Below are positions 1-6,415 of a stretch of DNA of 7,598 nucleotides, piece by piece. The stretch is from CAYYIS01 sp964470965 (GTDB lineage Bacteria > JAAXHH01 > JABIQT01). The stretch is from positions 1 through 7,598 of the forward strand of contig CAYYIS010000102.1 of the NCBI GenBank assembly GCA_964470965.1, given 5' to 3'. The notes below the pieces were generated by a model. That model saw nothing but the letters and a program-made list of their open reading frames with translations, made no database searches and was not told where the DNA came from. Positions within the stretch are counted from its first letter, which is position 1. Every line of letters starts with the position of its first letter. The position numbers were made by a program, and so were the translations under genes.

Positions 1-444
1 CCGATCGGGATCGATCTGCCATACGGAAAAATAAACCGGCGCTCCGCCGTTATCGTGCCAGAGGTTGATATCGCCGCCGTTATCGATAAGGTATTGTGCG
101 ATATGTTCCTGACGGCAAAGGCAAAGAGGACGGCCGTGAAGATTATTGACGTTAGGATCAGCACCGGCCTCAACGAGCAGCTTTACCATGTCAAAATTAA
201 TCTTTCGCTCAACACTGCGCCAGTCGAGCTGCTGCTGCGGCGGCCCCACCACCGCGAAGGCCAGGGTTGCCACAGAGAATCGACCGCTGCGAAACGGGTC
301 ATCGAACGCCTCATGGCTGAAATGGGCGAGCGAGGGATCCTCTTGCAGCATGGAGCGCATCAGGTTGAGATCTTCCGCATAAACTGCGCCGATCCACTGT
401 TTCTGCGAGTCGTGATTCATAATGTTGTCGGACCTCGCTGTCAT
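1..444 (-). CDS. Ankyrin-repeat protein, N-terminal part (3' end cut by window edge)
   Basis: Reading the minus strand gives an open frame from an ATG at 444 (or a second ATG at 420) to base 1, where the window ends. In 420-based numbering a helical region at residues 8-30 (ending in LQEDPSLAHF) is followed by ankyrin-type units: DMVKLLVEAGADPN at 77-90 and HIAQYLIDNGGDIN at 106-119, then NGGAPVYFSVWQIDPD at 124-139, which starts another repeat. These match the ankyrin helix-loop-helix pattern with the typical GADPN/GGDIN turn. There is no signal peptide or membrane segment, so it is probably cytoplasmic; such repeats bind proteins, and the partner is unknown. The start is uncertain: 444 has GGGGAA about 12 bases upstream, 420 has GAGG about 12 bases upstream, and a stop lies just upstream of 444. 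It is transcribed divergently from the second ankyrin gene. The plus-strand open frames over this region are shadows. Confidence 0.86.
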   Translation of the reverse strand, partial: MTARSDNIMNHDSQKQWIGAVYAEDLNLMRSMLQEDPSLAHFSHEAFDDPFRSGRFSVATLAFAVVGPPQQQLDWRSVERKINFDMVKLLVEAGADPNVNNLHGRPLCLCRQEHIAQYLIDNGGDINLWHDNGGAPVYFSVWQIDPDR

Positions 445-1099
445 ATGTTGTTAATATTCCCCGCATTGACCATGCCGTGTCTCCAATTAGGGGAGCTTTT
501 CATAACGATAGAGGCAGGATGGTGATGGCTCACTGAAAATATCAATCTGCTTATCAGAGAGATATGGGGTAGCGATCAATGATAACTTAGGTAGAACCCC
601 CGTGATGTCAAACCGTTACGTCCGGGCACACCTGTTGAATCCGGTCTTCATGAATGGGTTGCAGGTACTCTATAGCCAGTGATATGGACTCGGTATGAAG
701 GTCCTTCAATTGGTTAAATTACTGTCCTATTCTAAAGCATCAAGTAATCCTTGCATTGTTTATGCCGGACCGTTTATTGGTACCTGTCAATTACCCGGTG
801 GATTAAACAAGGCATAAGCTGAGGCGGAACGGGCACCTCGGTCATGCGATGTTGATCGGAAATGGTAGAATGGACATTTGTGAATATTTAGCGGACGGTT
901 AGGGGCAATCCACCGCATTCCATGTATTGATTTGAGGCTTCTTTTTACCAGGCGATAGACGGATTCACCAACAAATCATGAAGTATCGTCCATATGTACC
1001 TCAGCAATGATTGGGCTCGTACGAATAAATCTCGAAGCGGGAAATCGAGCTGATGAGGCACCTGCCGTAACAACATCCTAAGAACAGAACGGACTAATG

Positions 1100-1126
1100 T
1101 TGACGGGGCGCGTGTTGGCGTATCAT
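1100..1126 (+). promoter_or_regulatory. Possible sigma70-type promoter for the second ankyrin gene
   Basis: TTGACG at 1100-1105 and TATCAT at 1121-1126 resemble -35 and -10 boxes, but the spacer is only 15 bases, shorter than the preferred 17. Transcription would start near 1133, leaving a leader of about 46 bases before the TTG start. The position is sensible, the match only moderate. Confidence 0.3.
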
Positions 1127-1166
1127 TTCGGGCCCTTCCCGCTCTGTTAACTCATTCATCTATATT

Positions 1167-1172
1167 AAGGAG
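1167..1172 (+). promoter_or_regulatory. Shine-Dalgarno deciding a TTG start
   Basis: AAGGAG at 1167-1172 lies six bases before the TTG at 1179. This near-perfect match at ideal spacing is the main reason to accept the rare TTG start rather than an internal ATG, the first of which is residue 19. Confidence 0.85.
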
Positions 1173-1178
1173 ATCGAT

Positions 1179-2870
1179 TTGTCTGACTGTTTCACCGTCT
1201 CGGAGTTATGCCAGGCATCTGCTGATGGTGATATGAACCGGCTGAATGCCATCCTGGCAGTGGCGCCTCATCTTGCCTGTGTTGATACATCTTCTAGCGA
1301 TGAGCACCGTGCTTTGCATCACGCGGTCGTCAACCGCCGCCTGGCGGCAGTGGAGGCTCTGATGGACGTTGGTGCCGACCCGGATCAGGGCGTGTATCCG
1401 CACCGGGATGCGACCACGCCGTTAATCATGGCCCGGGACCGAGGTTTTGACGACGTGGTAACCGTTATCGAGCGAGGTAAGGAGAAACGGCGGGAGGCGA
1501 ATCTCTGTCCCAACCTTACCGTAACATCTGAAGTCACGGAGTTGGTTGGGCATATTCAGAACGGAAACGTGGAACGTGTGTTACGGAATCTACAGGATTC
1601 ACCGGATCTCGTAAACGCCTGCGACGATAATGGCGATACCGTCCTGCATCATGCCGCCCGGTGTGGACTTCCGACCCTTGCGGAGGCATTACTCAAAGTC
1701 GGTGCCGATACAGGTAAGACCAATCTCGAAGGACTTAACCCGCTGGAAGTGGCCGTGGAGGGCACCGCAGTCGATAATCGGCCGGTGACCGAAGGTTGTT
1801 TCATGACTGCCGGCATCCTGATGGCGGCGGGTTCCCCGAGAGCGCTCAGGACATATGTCATGCTGGGAGACACCAAAGCCGTTACCCGGATTGCCAAAAA
1901 CCACGAGGATTTGTTTGTGCCTGACGTAGAGAACGAAACGCATCTGCTGGGGGATGCGGTAAAACACGGGCGTATCGAGATGGTTCGGATTCTGCTGGAC
2001 CTCGGTGTCGATCCAGACCAGAGATACCGGATAATGTCTCTTGAGGAAGAGACGTACAATCAGGGTGAACCCCTGTGGATCGCGGCCGGCGCCGGTATGT
2101 ACGATATAGCGGAACTATTGCTCGAACGGGGAGCGGATGCCAATGCCGCGGTATACGCTTCCGGCGATCCCATGAGCCGTGCCTTCAACAATCGTGACGA
2201 ACCGATGAAGCGGTTGCTCTACCGATATGGCGGATCGATGACACCGGAGGGGGCTGCCCTTGAATGCGACACTTCGGCCGCCGCAATGGCCTTGCGCTTG
2301 CAGCCTGAATTAACGGATCGGATTCTTTGGGGCGCGGCCTGCGGCGGAGATCCCGCCATCGTAGCCATGTGTCTCCGCGGCATGGACTGGGCGGAGGACG
2401 ACCCCCGATGGTACAATCTGATGGAACAGCCTATAAGAATATGGCCATGCGCACCGCACAGGAAACACCGCGATTTCGACCGGAGTGTCTTCCCGGAAAT
2501 ACTGGAGATGTTCCTGAAACATGGCATCGATCCCAATATACCGGGAAGGCGAAATACCTCGCTGCTCCATCATCTTGCGGCAACGGGTCTGGTCTGGGGA
2601 CAGCCCAATCTACTCGAAGAAGAGCGCCTTGGCTTCGCGCAGCTCTTGTTGGCTTACGGAGCAACACTCGATCGGAAGGACAAGGTGCTTAAATCCACGC
2701 CTCTTGCGTGGGCGGCGCGGTGGGGACGTGACGAGCTCGTCTCCCTGTATCTTTCCCACGGAGCCGATCCAAATCCCGACGGTGAAGCATGGTCCACCCC
2801 GCTTTCCTGGGCCGAGCGGTATGGGCACCAGGAGATCACCCAACAACTTTTAGCCCATGACACCAAGTGA
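1179..2870 (+). CDS. Ankyrin-repeat protein, 563 aa, TTG start
   Basis: A complete gene for a protein built largely of ankyrin repeats, presumably a cytoplasmic protein-binding scaffold; the binding partner is unknown. Clear repeats are near residues 42-70 (RALHHAVVNRR to VGADPDQ), 151-178 (GDTVLHHAARCG to VGADTG), 253-281 (ILLDLGVDPDQ), 297-323 (PLWIAAGAG to ERGADANA), 441-465 (FLKHGIDPNI), 505-532 (KSTPLAWAARWGRDEL to SHGADPN) and 538-559 (WSTPLSWAERYGHQEI). Between about 330 and 440 the pattern is degenerate. The last two repeats, with LKSTPLAWAARWGR and STPLSWAERYGH, resemble the C-terminal block of a widespread bacterial ankyrin family (recalled, not searched). No signal peptide or transmembrane helix is visible. 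The TTG start is supported by AAGGAG six bases upstream. The left neighbour is a divergent ankyrin gene, so the pair may have arisen by duplication. dinB follows after 143 bases with its own promoter. Confidence 0.93.
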   Translation: MSDCFTVSELCQASADGDMNRLNAILAVAPHLACVDTSSSDEHRALHHAVVNRRLAAVEALMDVGADPDQGVYPHRDATTPLIMARDRGFDDVVTVIERGKEKRREANLCPNLTVTSEVTELVGHIQNGNVERVLRNLQDSPDLVNACDDNGDTVLHHAARCGLPTLAEALLKVGADTGKTNLEGLNPLEVAVEGTAVDNRPVTEGCFMTAGILMAAGSPRALRTYVMLGDTKAVTRIAKNHEDLFVPDVENETHLLGDAVKHGRIEMVRILLDLGVDPDQRYRIMSLEEETYNQGEPLWIAAGAGMYDIAELLLERGADANAAVYASGDPMSRAFNNRDEPMKRLLYRYGGSMTPEGAALECDTSAAAMALRLQPELTDRILWGAACGGDPAIVAMCLRGMDWAEDDPRWYNLMEQPIRIWPCAPHRKHRDFDRSVFPEILEMFLKHGIDPNIPGRRNTSLLHHLAATGLVWGQPNLLEEERLGFAQLLLAYGATLDRKDKVLKSTPLAWAARWGRDELVSLYLSHGADPNPDGEAWSTPLSWAERYGHQEITQQLLAHDTK

Positions 2871-2908
2871 CAGATCGAAAATCTGCCAAAATATGCCCCG
2901 GTGGCAGA
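2871..2908 (+). repeat. Two overlapping inverted repeats just after the ankyrin stop codon
   Basis: CAGAT-CGAAA-ATCTG (2871-2885) is a five-pair hairpin immediately after the TGA. TCTGCCA (2882-2888) pairs perfectly with TGGCAGA (2902-2908) over a 13-base loop. The two stems share bases 2882-2885, so an RNA can form only one at a time. There is no clean T-tract, so this is at best a weak or factor-assisted terminator for the ankyrin transcript, or a small regulatory structure before dinB. Confidence 0.4.
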
Positions 2909-2933
2909 AGCGCCTACTTTCTATCCGTATATG

Positions 2934-2962
2934 TTGCCGAGAGGCAGTCAGTATGTTATATT
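2934..2962 (+). promoter_or_regulatory. Predicted sigma70-type promoter of dinB with embedded inverted repeat
   Basis: TTGCCG at 2934-2939 and TATATT at 2957-2962 are separated by exactly 17 bases. Transcription would start near 2969, about 45 bases before the dinB ATG. TGCC-GAGA-GGCA (2935-2946) overlaps the -35 box and could be an operator half-site pair. It does not match the classical E. coli LexA box (CTGT-N8-ACAG) or the GAAC-N4-GTTC type, so SOS control is not shown. Confidence 0.5.
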
Positions 2963-3013
2963 CATTCTTGTTCACACGAGGAAGCTAAGATCAGGCCCAT
3001 CTTTTAAAAATCA

Positions 3014-4186
3014 ATGAACAAAACTCGAACAATTTTGCACGCAGATATGGATGCGTTCTACGCTGCTATAGAGCAGAGAGACAGACCGGAGTTACGTGGC
3101 AAGCCGGTTATAGTAGGGGGGGGCGGCCGCAGGTCCGTCGTGGCCACCTGTTCATACGAGGCAAGGCGATTTGGTGTTCATTCCGCGATGCCCGGAACCA
3201 GGGCAAGGCAACTGTGTCCAAACGGATATTTTATAACGCCCCGTATGGAGGTGTATAACCAGGTCTCGGAAACGATTCAGAGCATATTTCGCCAGTATAC
3301 GCCGCTGGTAGAACCTCTGTCACTCGACGAAGCCTTCCTGGATGTATCCGGATCTTCAAGCCTTTACGGCGATGGAGAGGCCATCGCAGGAAACCTAAAA
3401 AAGGAAGTGCTGAACGCAACCCAGCTGACAGTGTCGGTGGGCGTGGCTCCCTGCAAGTATGTTGCAAAAGTCGCATCAGACCTGGAGAAACCCGATGGAC
3501 TGGTCGTAGTGCCAGCGGGAAGTGTTATGGATTTCCTGGCCCCGCTGCCGGTATCGCGCCTTTGGGGAGCGGGTAAAGGCATGCAGGCGTTCCTGGGAGA
3601 ACATGGCGTCACAACCATCGGCGACATTCAGCAGCGTTCCCTGCAGGAACTGAAACGCTTGCTGGGTGACTCCGCCGGATTACATTTTTTCAATATGTCC
3701 CATGGAGCGGATGATCGGCCGGTGGTAAGCGATCACATCGCTAAATCAATCAGCAACGAGCATACATTCGTTGAAGACCTCACCGGCCGGGAGCAATGCA
3801 GAAATGTCCTTATTAATCTGAGCGACCTGGTCGGCCGTCGTATGCGCAAAGATCACCGAATCGGAAAAACCGTGAGAATAAAGGTGCGTTACGGAGACTT
3901 CCAAACACTGAACAGGCAGGTAAGGGTACCGCCAACAGATAGCGATTTCGTCATAAGGAATGCGGCCCTGGCTCTCTTTGATGCCGCCTGGGACAGCACG
4001 TCCGGCATCCGGCTGCTCGGTGTGGCAGTCGACAATCTGGTCCAGCCCGGTGAACCAGTACAGTCTGAATTATTTCAAGATGGAGGTGACAAGCCGGACA
4101 GCAGGGTTCTGGACGCTATTGACAAGATAAAAGATCGGTACGGTAAGGGCTCGATCGGGCACGGAGGGGCGTATCTAAAACCCTGA
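3014..4186 (+). CDS. dinB: DNA polymerase IV (DinB), Y-family translesion polymerase, 390 aa
   Basis: An error-prone polymerase that copies past DNA lesions on the nucleoid together with the sliding clamp. The palm begins with HADMDAFYAAIE (9-20): D11 is the first metal ligand and Y16 sits at the steric-gate position. YEARRFGVHSAMP (48-60) is a conserved finger motif, and SLDEAFLDV (103-111) supplies the D105-E106 catalytic pair. SVGVAPCKYVAKVASDLEKPDG (141-162) is also typical. A helix-hairpin-helix thumb region follows at about 180-215 and the little finger at about 240-342. QSELF (350-354) fits the QxxLF clamp-binding motif, followed by a conserved tail (ALDxIxDRYGKGSI type). Length is normal for the family. 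ATG 3014 is the first possible start, as an in-frame TAA lies three codons upstream. Oddly, no Shine-Dalgarno lies close to it; the nearest, GAGGA, is about 30 bases away. An eight-G run occurs at 3116-3123 within the GGGG segment (35-38). Confidence 0.97.
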   Translation: MNKTRTILHADMDAFYAAIEQRDRPELRGKPVIVGGGGRRSVVATCSYEARRFGVHSAMPGTRARQLCPNGYFITPRMEVYNQVSETIQSIFRQYTPLVEPLSLDEAFLDVSGSSSLYGDGEAIAGNLKKEVLNATQLTVSVGVAPCKYVAKVASDLEKPDGLVVVPAGSVMDFLAPLPVSRLWGAGKGMQAFLGEHGVTTIGDIQQRSLQELKRLLGDSAGLHFFNMSHGADDRPVVSDHIAKSISNEHTFVEDLTGREQCRNVLINLSDLVGRRMRKDHRIGKTVRIKVRYGDFQTLNRQVRVPPTDSDFVIRNAALALFDAAWDSTSGIRLLGVAVDNLVQPGEPVQSELFQDGGDKPDSRVLDAIDKIKDRYGKGSIGHGGAYLKP

Positions 4187-4326
4187 TGATAGAGGTGTTT
4201 TCGAATAACAGGCAGACCCGCAGGGCTTCGGTATCGTCCACCGGTTGGAGATCGCAGGAATCGGGTTTGCCTCCGGCCAGCAGGTGTTTACCCACGCGGG
4301 ACCATGCCATCGCCACGAGGTAAAAA

Positions 4327-4386
4327 TGCAAACACCACCCGCCTGGATGGTCGCGCATGTTCGACCGGAGACGAGTGGTGTTTACA
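4327..4386 (+). repeat. Nested inverted repeat downstream of dinB
   Basis: TGCAAACACCAC (4327-4338) and GTGGTGTTTACA (4375-4386) form a 12-position stem with a single C-A mismatch, the innermost nine pairs being perfect. Inside it GGTCG (4349-4353) pairs with CGACC (4362-4366). The central AAACACC could instead pair with an upstream GGTGTTT at 4283-4289. There is no T-tract after the stem, so it is not a standard intrinsic terminator. It could be a folded RNA, a protein-binding cruciform or a remnant of a mobile element end. Confidence 0.5.
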
Positions 4387-4627
4387 GGACGTTCTTCCTA
4401 CTGGAACAATAGACTAACGAATGCCTTTACAGTATGTCAAGCGGTTATTTTACTACCACAATATATAGATATTAGCACGGGATGTTTGGTCTACATATAG
4501 GATCTGACCGTACCATTAGGTCACGTCATGTTACCGAATCATGGCGTTGGAATGCGCCGCCCAAAGCTATTCTCGTGAAGCCCGTTTATTACGAACGACG
4601 TTACGGGACACGATAAAGAAGCCCGCC

Positions 4628-4639
4628 TGCCGATCGGCA
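4628..4639. repeat. Perfect 12-base palindrome
   Basis: TGCCGATCGGCA reads the same on both strands. It lies in the spacer about 310 bases upstream of the CBM9-like gene. Its size and symmetry would suit the binding site of a dimeric regulator, but no second copy was noticed in the window, and a chance occurrence cannot be excluded. Confidence 0.35.
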
Positions 4640-4665
4640 CTCCTCTCCACAAGTAGGATCAGTAA

Positions 4666-4680
4666 GGGAAAGTGTTTCCC
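4666..4680 (+). repeat. Tight hairpin GGGAAA-GTG-TTTCCC
   Basis: Six perfect pairs around a three-base loop, inside the dinB to CBM9-like spacer. No run of T follows on the plus strand and no adjacent gene ends here, so a terminator role is not supported. Confidence 0.35.
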
Positions 4681-4947
4681 GCTGTCCCCGGAGCAGGTAT
4701 CTGGATCCCCCGACACGGTTCCTTGAACTCATTCGCCCAAGTTGCCGGTCATCCCCCTTGACCAACAGTTCAGTATCCCGGTTGATCTGTGGAAAACTGG
4801 AAAGATCGGTCACGGGGATCCAGGTGAAAAAGCGTAGTCCCTGGAATAACAGAGATCTCACGATTCGAAACAGCGTATCTACTCAATCATCGGCTTTATT
4901 CAGAAATGGGAAGCAGGTAAATTACCAGCAGACTTACAGGAGTCAAA

Positions 4948-5799
4948 ATGTCAATTCCTCAATTTTCGGAAGATGAAATAGCCCAATACACCTGCTACCG
5001 TACGCCGGATCCCATTACGATTGACGGCAAACTCGACGAACATGTCTGGGATATCGCCCCGGAGTCCCCGCGTTTTGTCGACGTGGTCAGTGGGACGCCC
5101 GGCCTATACGATACCCGCTCCGCCCTACTGTGGGACGACTCTTATCTGTATGTTGGGTTCCGGGTCGAGGAACCGTATGTGCGCGGAGAGCTGGAGAAGC
5201 GGGACGATATTATCTTCATGGAAAATGATATCGAGGTGTTCATCGATGGGGGAGATACCTACTATGAATTTGAGCTCAACGCGTTAAATACGATTTATGA
5301 GGTATTCTTTATCTGGCAGGATGCCTACAAACGGGACGGCAAATTCGATGTGCCGGAGTTTGACCTTTTTAGTGGCAAAGCGGTCTCGTTCGGCGGTAAT
5401 CACGATCGCAGAGGCTCGGACTTCTGGCGGGGTACACATCCCCGCGGAAACCGTTGGGCATTTCCTGGTTGGGATTTCCCTGGTTTGAAAACCGCGGTAC
5501 ATGTGAACGGCAAGATTAACGATGATTCCGTTCCGGACAAAGGTTGGACCGTCGAAATCGGTTTTCCGTGGGAAGGTATGAAATGGCTGGCAGGTGGGCG
5601 ATCATTGCCTCCGCGGGACGGGGATGTCTGGGGAATTTTTTTGGCGAGGTATGAGAAGTTGGAAGTCAGCGGTCGGCCGGTTCACGTTGGCTGGTCCTGG
5701 AATCGGATCGGCGATCCTGACAATCACATTCCTGAACGGTTTACGCAGATACACTTCTCGAAAACACCAGTGACGGAGAAATCCGGCGAAACCTTATGA
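4948..5799 (+). CDS. CBM9-like carbohydrate-binding protein, 283 aa, no signal peptide
   Basis: The protein resembles the family 9 carbohydrate-binding fold (CBM9_1-like beta-sandwich) and, as I recall it, a family of about 280 aa found in uncultured bacteria and Planctomycetes. Seen in order: ITIDGKLDEHVWDIAP (23-38), the usual opening strand; ALLWDDSYLYVGFRVEEP (59-76); NDIEVFIDGG (93-102) running into a tyrosine-rich strand and NALNTIYEVFF (111-121); a WRGTHPRGNRWAF segment (160-172); KGWTVEIGFPWEGM (198-211); and a closing WSWNRIGDPDNHIPERF (249-265). Many aromatic residues could stack against sugars. No enzyme domain is fused. The N-terminus (MSIPQFSEDEIAQY) is polar and acidic, so export by a classical route is unlikely and the ligand is unknown. 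The ATG at 4948 has AGGAG (4938-4942) five bases upstream. It appears monocistronic, with long spacers on both sides. Confidence 0.92.
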   Translation: MSIPQFSEDEIAQYTCYRTPDPITIDGKLDEHVWDIAPESPRFVDVVSGTPGLYDTRSALLWDDSYLYVGFRVEEPYVRGELEKRDDIIFMENDIEVFIDGGDTYYEFELNALNTIYEVFFIWQDAYKRDGKFDVPEFDLFSGKAVSFGGNHDRRGSDFWRGTHPRGNRWAFPGWDFPGLKTAVHVNGKINDDSVPDKGWTVEIGFPWEGMKWLAGGRSLPPRDGDVWGIFLARYEKLEVSGRPVHVGWSWNRIGDPDNHIPERFTQIHFSKTPVTEKSGETL

Positions 5800-6127
5800 A
5801 GGGGCGTCGTGTTGGTAAAGACATTAGTCGTTAAGAGGTTTTTGAGTATTGAAACCCGGGACTGGCCTCCATGGAGCCAAAGGATTAGCTGGTCGCATGC
5901 TTCTGGTATTCAGAATTCAGATGACTGTTATTTCGACCGAAAAGCCCAAATTCGGTACATACCGGGCAGGGAAAGACGGTGTGGGTGACCGTAACGCTTT
6001 ACATGTCGACGGACAGCATCAATCAGGCAAAGTGATGGATGAGGGGCCGTCTGAATACATCTTATCTTTAGCATTTTCAGGCGTGAGATATTCTTGATAT
6101 CAAAATACTTACGCGGAGGGTCGTTAT
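5800..6127. other. 328-base spacer before the cysteine mini-gene
   Basis: No supported gene. Small inverted repeats are visible: ACCGAA/TTCGGT (5936-5956), ACGGT/ACCGT (5976-5992) and GATAT-TCTTG-ATATC (6087-6101), the last directly upstream of the next gene's ribosome-binding site. No T-rich terminator was found after the CBM9-like gene. The promoter for the 79-aa gene should lie in the second half, but no box pair with good spacing stood out. Confidence 0.5.
6115..6120 (+). promoter_or_regulatory. Strong Shine-Dalgarno of the 79-aa gene
   Basis: GGAGGG lies seven bases before the ATG at 6128. It is one of the best ribosome-binding sites in the window and the strongest argument that the small gene is real. 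Confidence 0.75.
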
Positions 6128-6367
6128 ATGATAGCATGGCATGAGATACCATCCCCGACATTACCCATGGAAACACGTATAGAACGATTAATAGAGACGT
6201 ATATCTGTAAGGAAAGCACCGGGTGCCGTAAACCTGACTGCCCTGTGTGTGAATTGAAGGGAGCATACAACGAAGGTCACGGAATAATGACCGCGGCCCT
6301 CGAGTCGTTTTTAATTTCCGCATCTGTAGGCCAAAATGTGGTTCGCTCGGACGAAGGATCAGCTTGA
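6128..6367 (+). CDS. Small cysteine-cluster protein, 79 aa, function unknown
   Basis: I do not recognise the family. The ATG is preceded at seven bases by GGAGGG, which makes translation likely. Residues 15-26 (ETRIERLIETYI) look like an amphipathic helix. They are followed by CKESTGCRKPDCPVC (27-41), giving four cysteines spaced C-x5-C-x4-C-x2-C. This could bind one zinc ion as a compact knuckle, or in principle an iron-sulfur cluster. The remainder (about 42-79) ends in a probable helix (TAALESFLISASV) and a polar tail. There is no signal peptide or membrane segment. It stands alone on the plus strand, convergent with the 70-aa minus-strand gene whose stop is about 50 bases away. The overlapping minus-strand frame (6323 to 5928) is a shadow. 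Roles such as a small regulator or an adaptor are guesses. Confidence 0.72.
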   Translation: MIAWHEIPSPTLPMETRIERLIETYICKESTGCRKPDCPVCELKGAYNEGHGIMTAALESFLISASVGQNVVRSDEGSA

Positions 6368-6415
6368 CCCTGGTCAGTGATCGCCATACAGTTATTTTTG
6401 AAAGTATACCACCAC

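Larger units (their letters stand above)
445..1178. other. Long spacer between divergent ankyrin genes, no gene seen
   Basis: No frame on either strand combines adequate length, a ribosome-binding site and recognisable protein sequence; stops are frequent in all frames. It must hold the promoters of the two divergent ankyrin genes. A short stretch around 940-1050 reads YQAIDGFTNKS, stop, then HMYLSNDWARTNKS in one plus frame, which could be a decayed coding remnant, but it is too short to assign. No tRNA-like fold, tandem repeat or strong terminator was recognised. Confidence 0.6.
4187..4947. other. 761-base spacer without a convincing gene, rich in inverted repeats
   Basis: Open frames here are short, lack ribosome-binding sites and encode unrecognisable, low-plausibility peptides. 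The longest purely intergenic one is on the minus strand (4861 to 4601, 86 codons, GTG start). What stands out instead is secondary structure: three GGTGTTT copies with an intervening AAACACC (4194-4383), the nested inverted repeat at 4327-4386, the 12-base palindrome at 4628-4639 and the hairpin at 4666-4680, listed separately. It must also contain the promoter of the CBM9-like gene, but I could not single one out. It may hold decayed genes or a non-coding RNA. Confidence 0.55.

Noticed and set aside
55..525. Plus-strand 156-codon open frame
   Set aside because: It lies opposite the left-edge ankyrin gene, which has clear repeats on the minus strand, and its own peptide has no recognisable domain or ribosome-binding site.
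1649..2059. 136-codon minus-strand frame inside the second ankyrin gene
   Set aside because: Serine/arginine-rich shadow of a well-supported coding sequence.
4783..4795. TGTGGAAAA resembling a DnaA box
   Set aside because: It deviates from the consensus, occurs singly, and there is no AT-rich unwinding region or replication gene nearby.
5796..5834. ATGA overlap at the end of the CBM9-like gene suggesting a coupled small gene
   Set aside because: The frame stops after 12 codons.
5928..6323. 131-codon minus-strand frame
   Set aside because: It overlaps the 79-aa gene that has a strong ribosome-binding site; its peptide is basic and lacks any recognisable motif.
6365..6397. Possible terminator after the 79-aa gene (TGAC/GTCA followed by a T-rich stretch)
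   Set aside because: The stem has only four pairs and the T-run is about 15 bases away from it, so it is not a credible intrinsic terminator.
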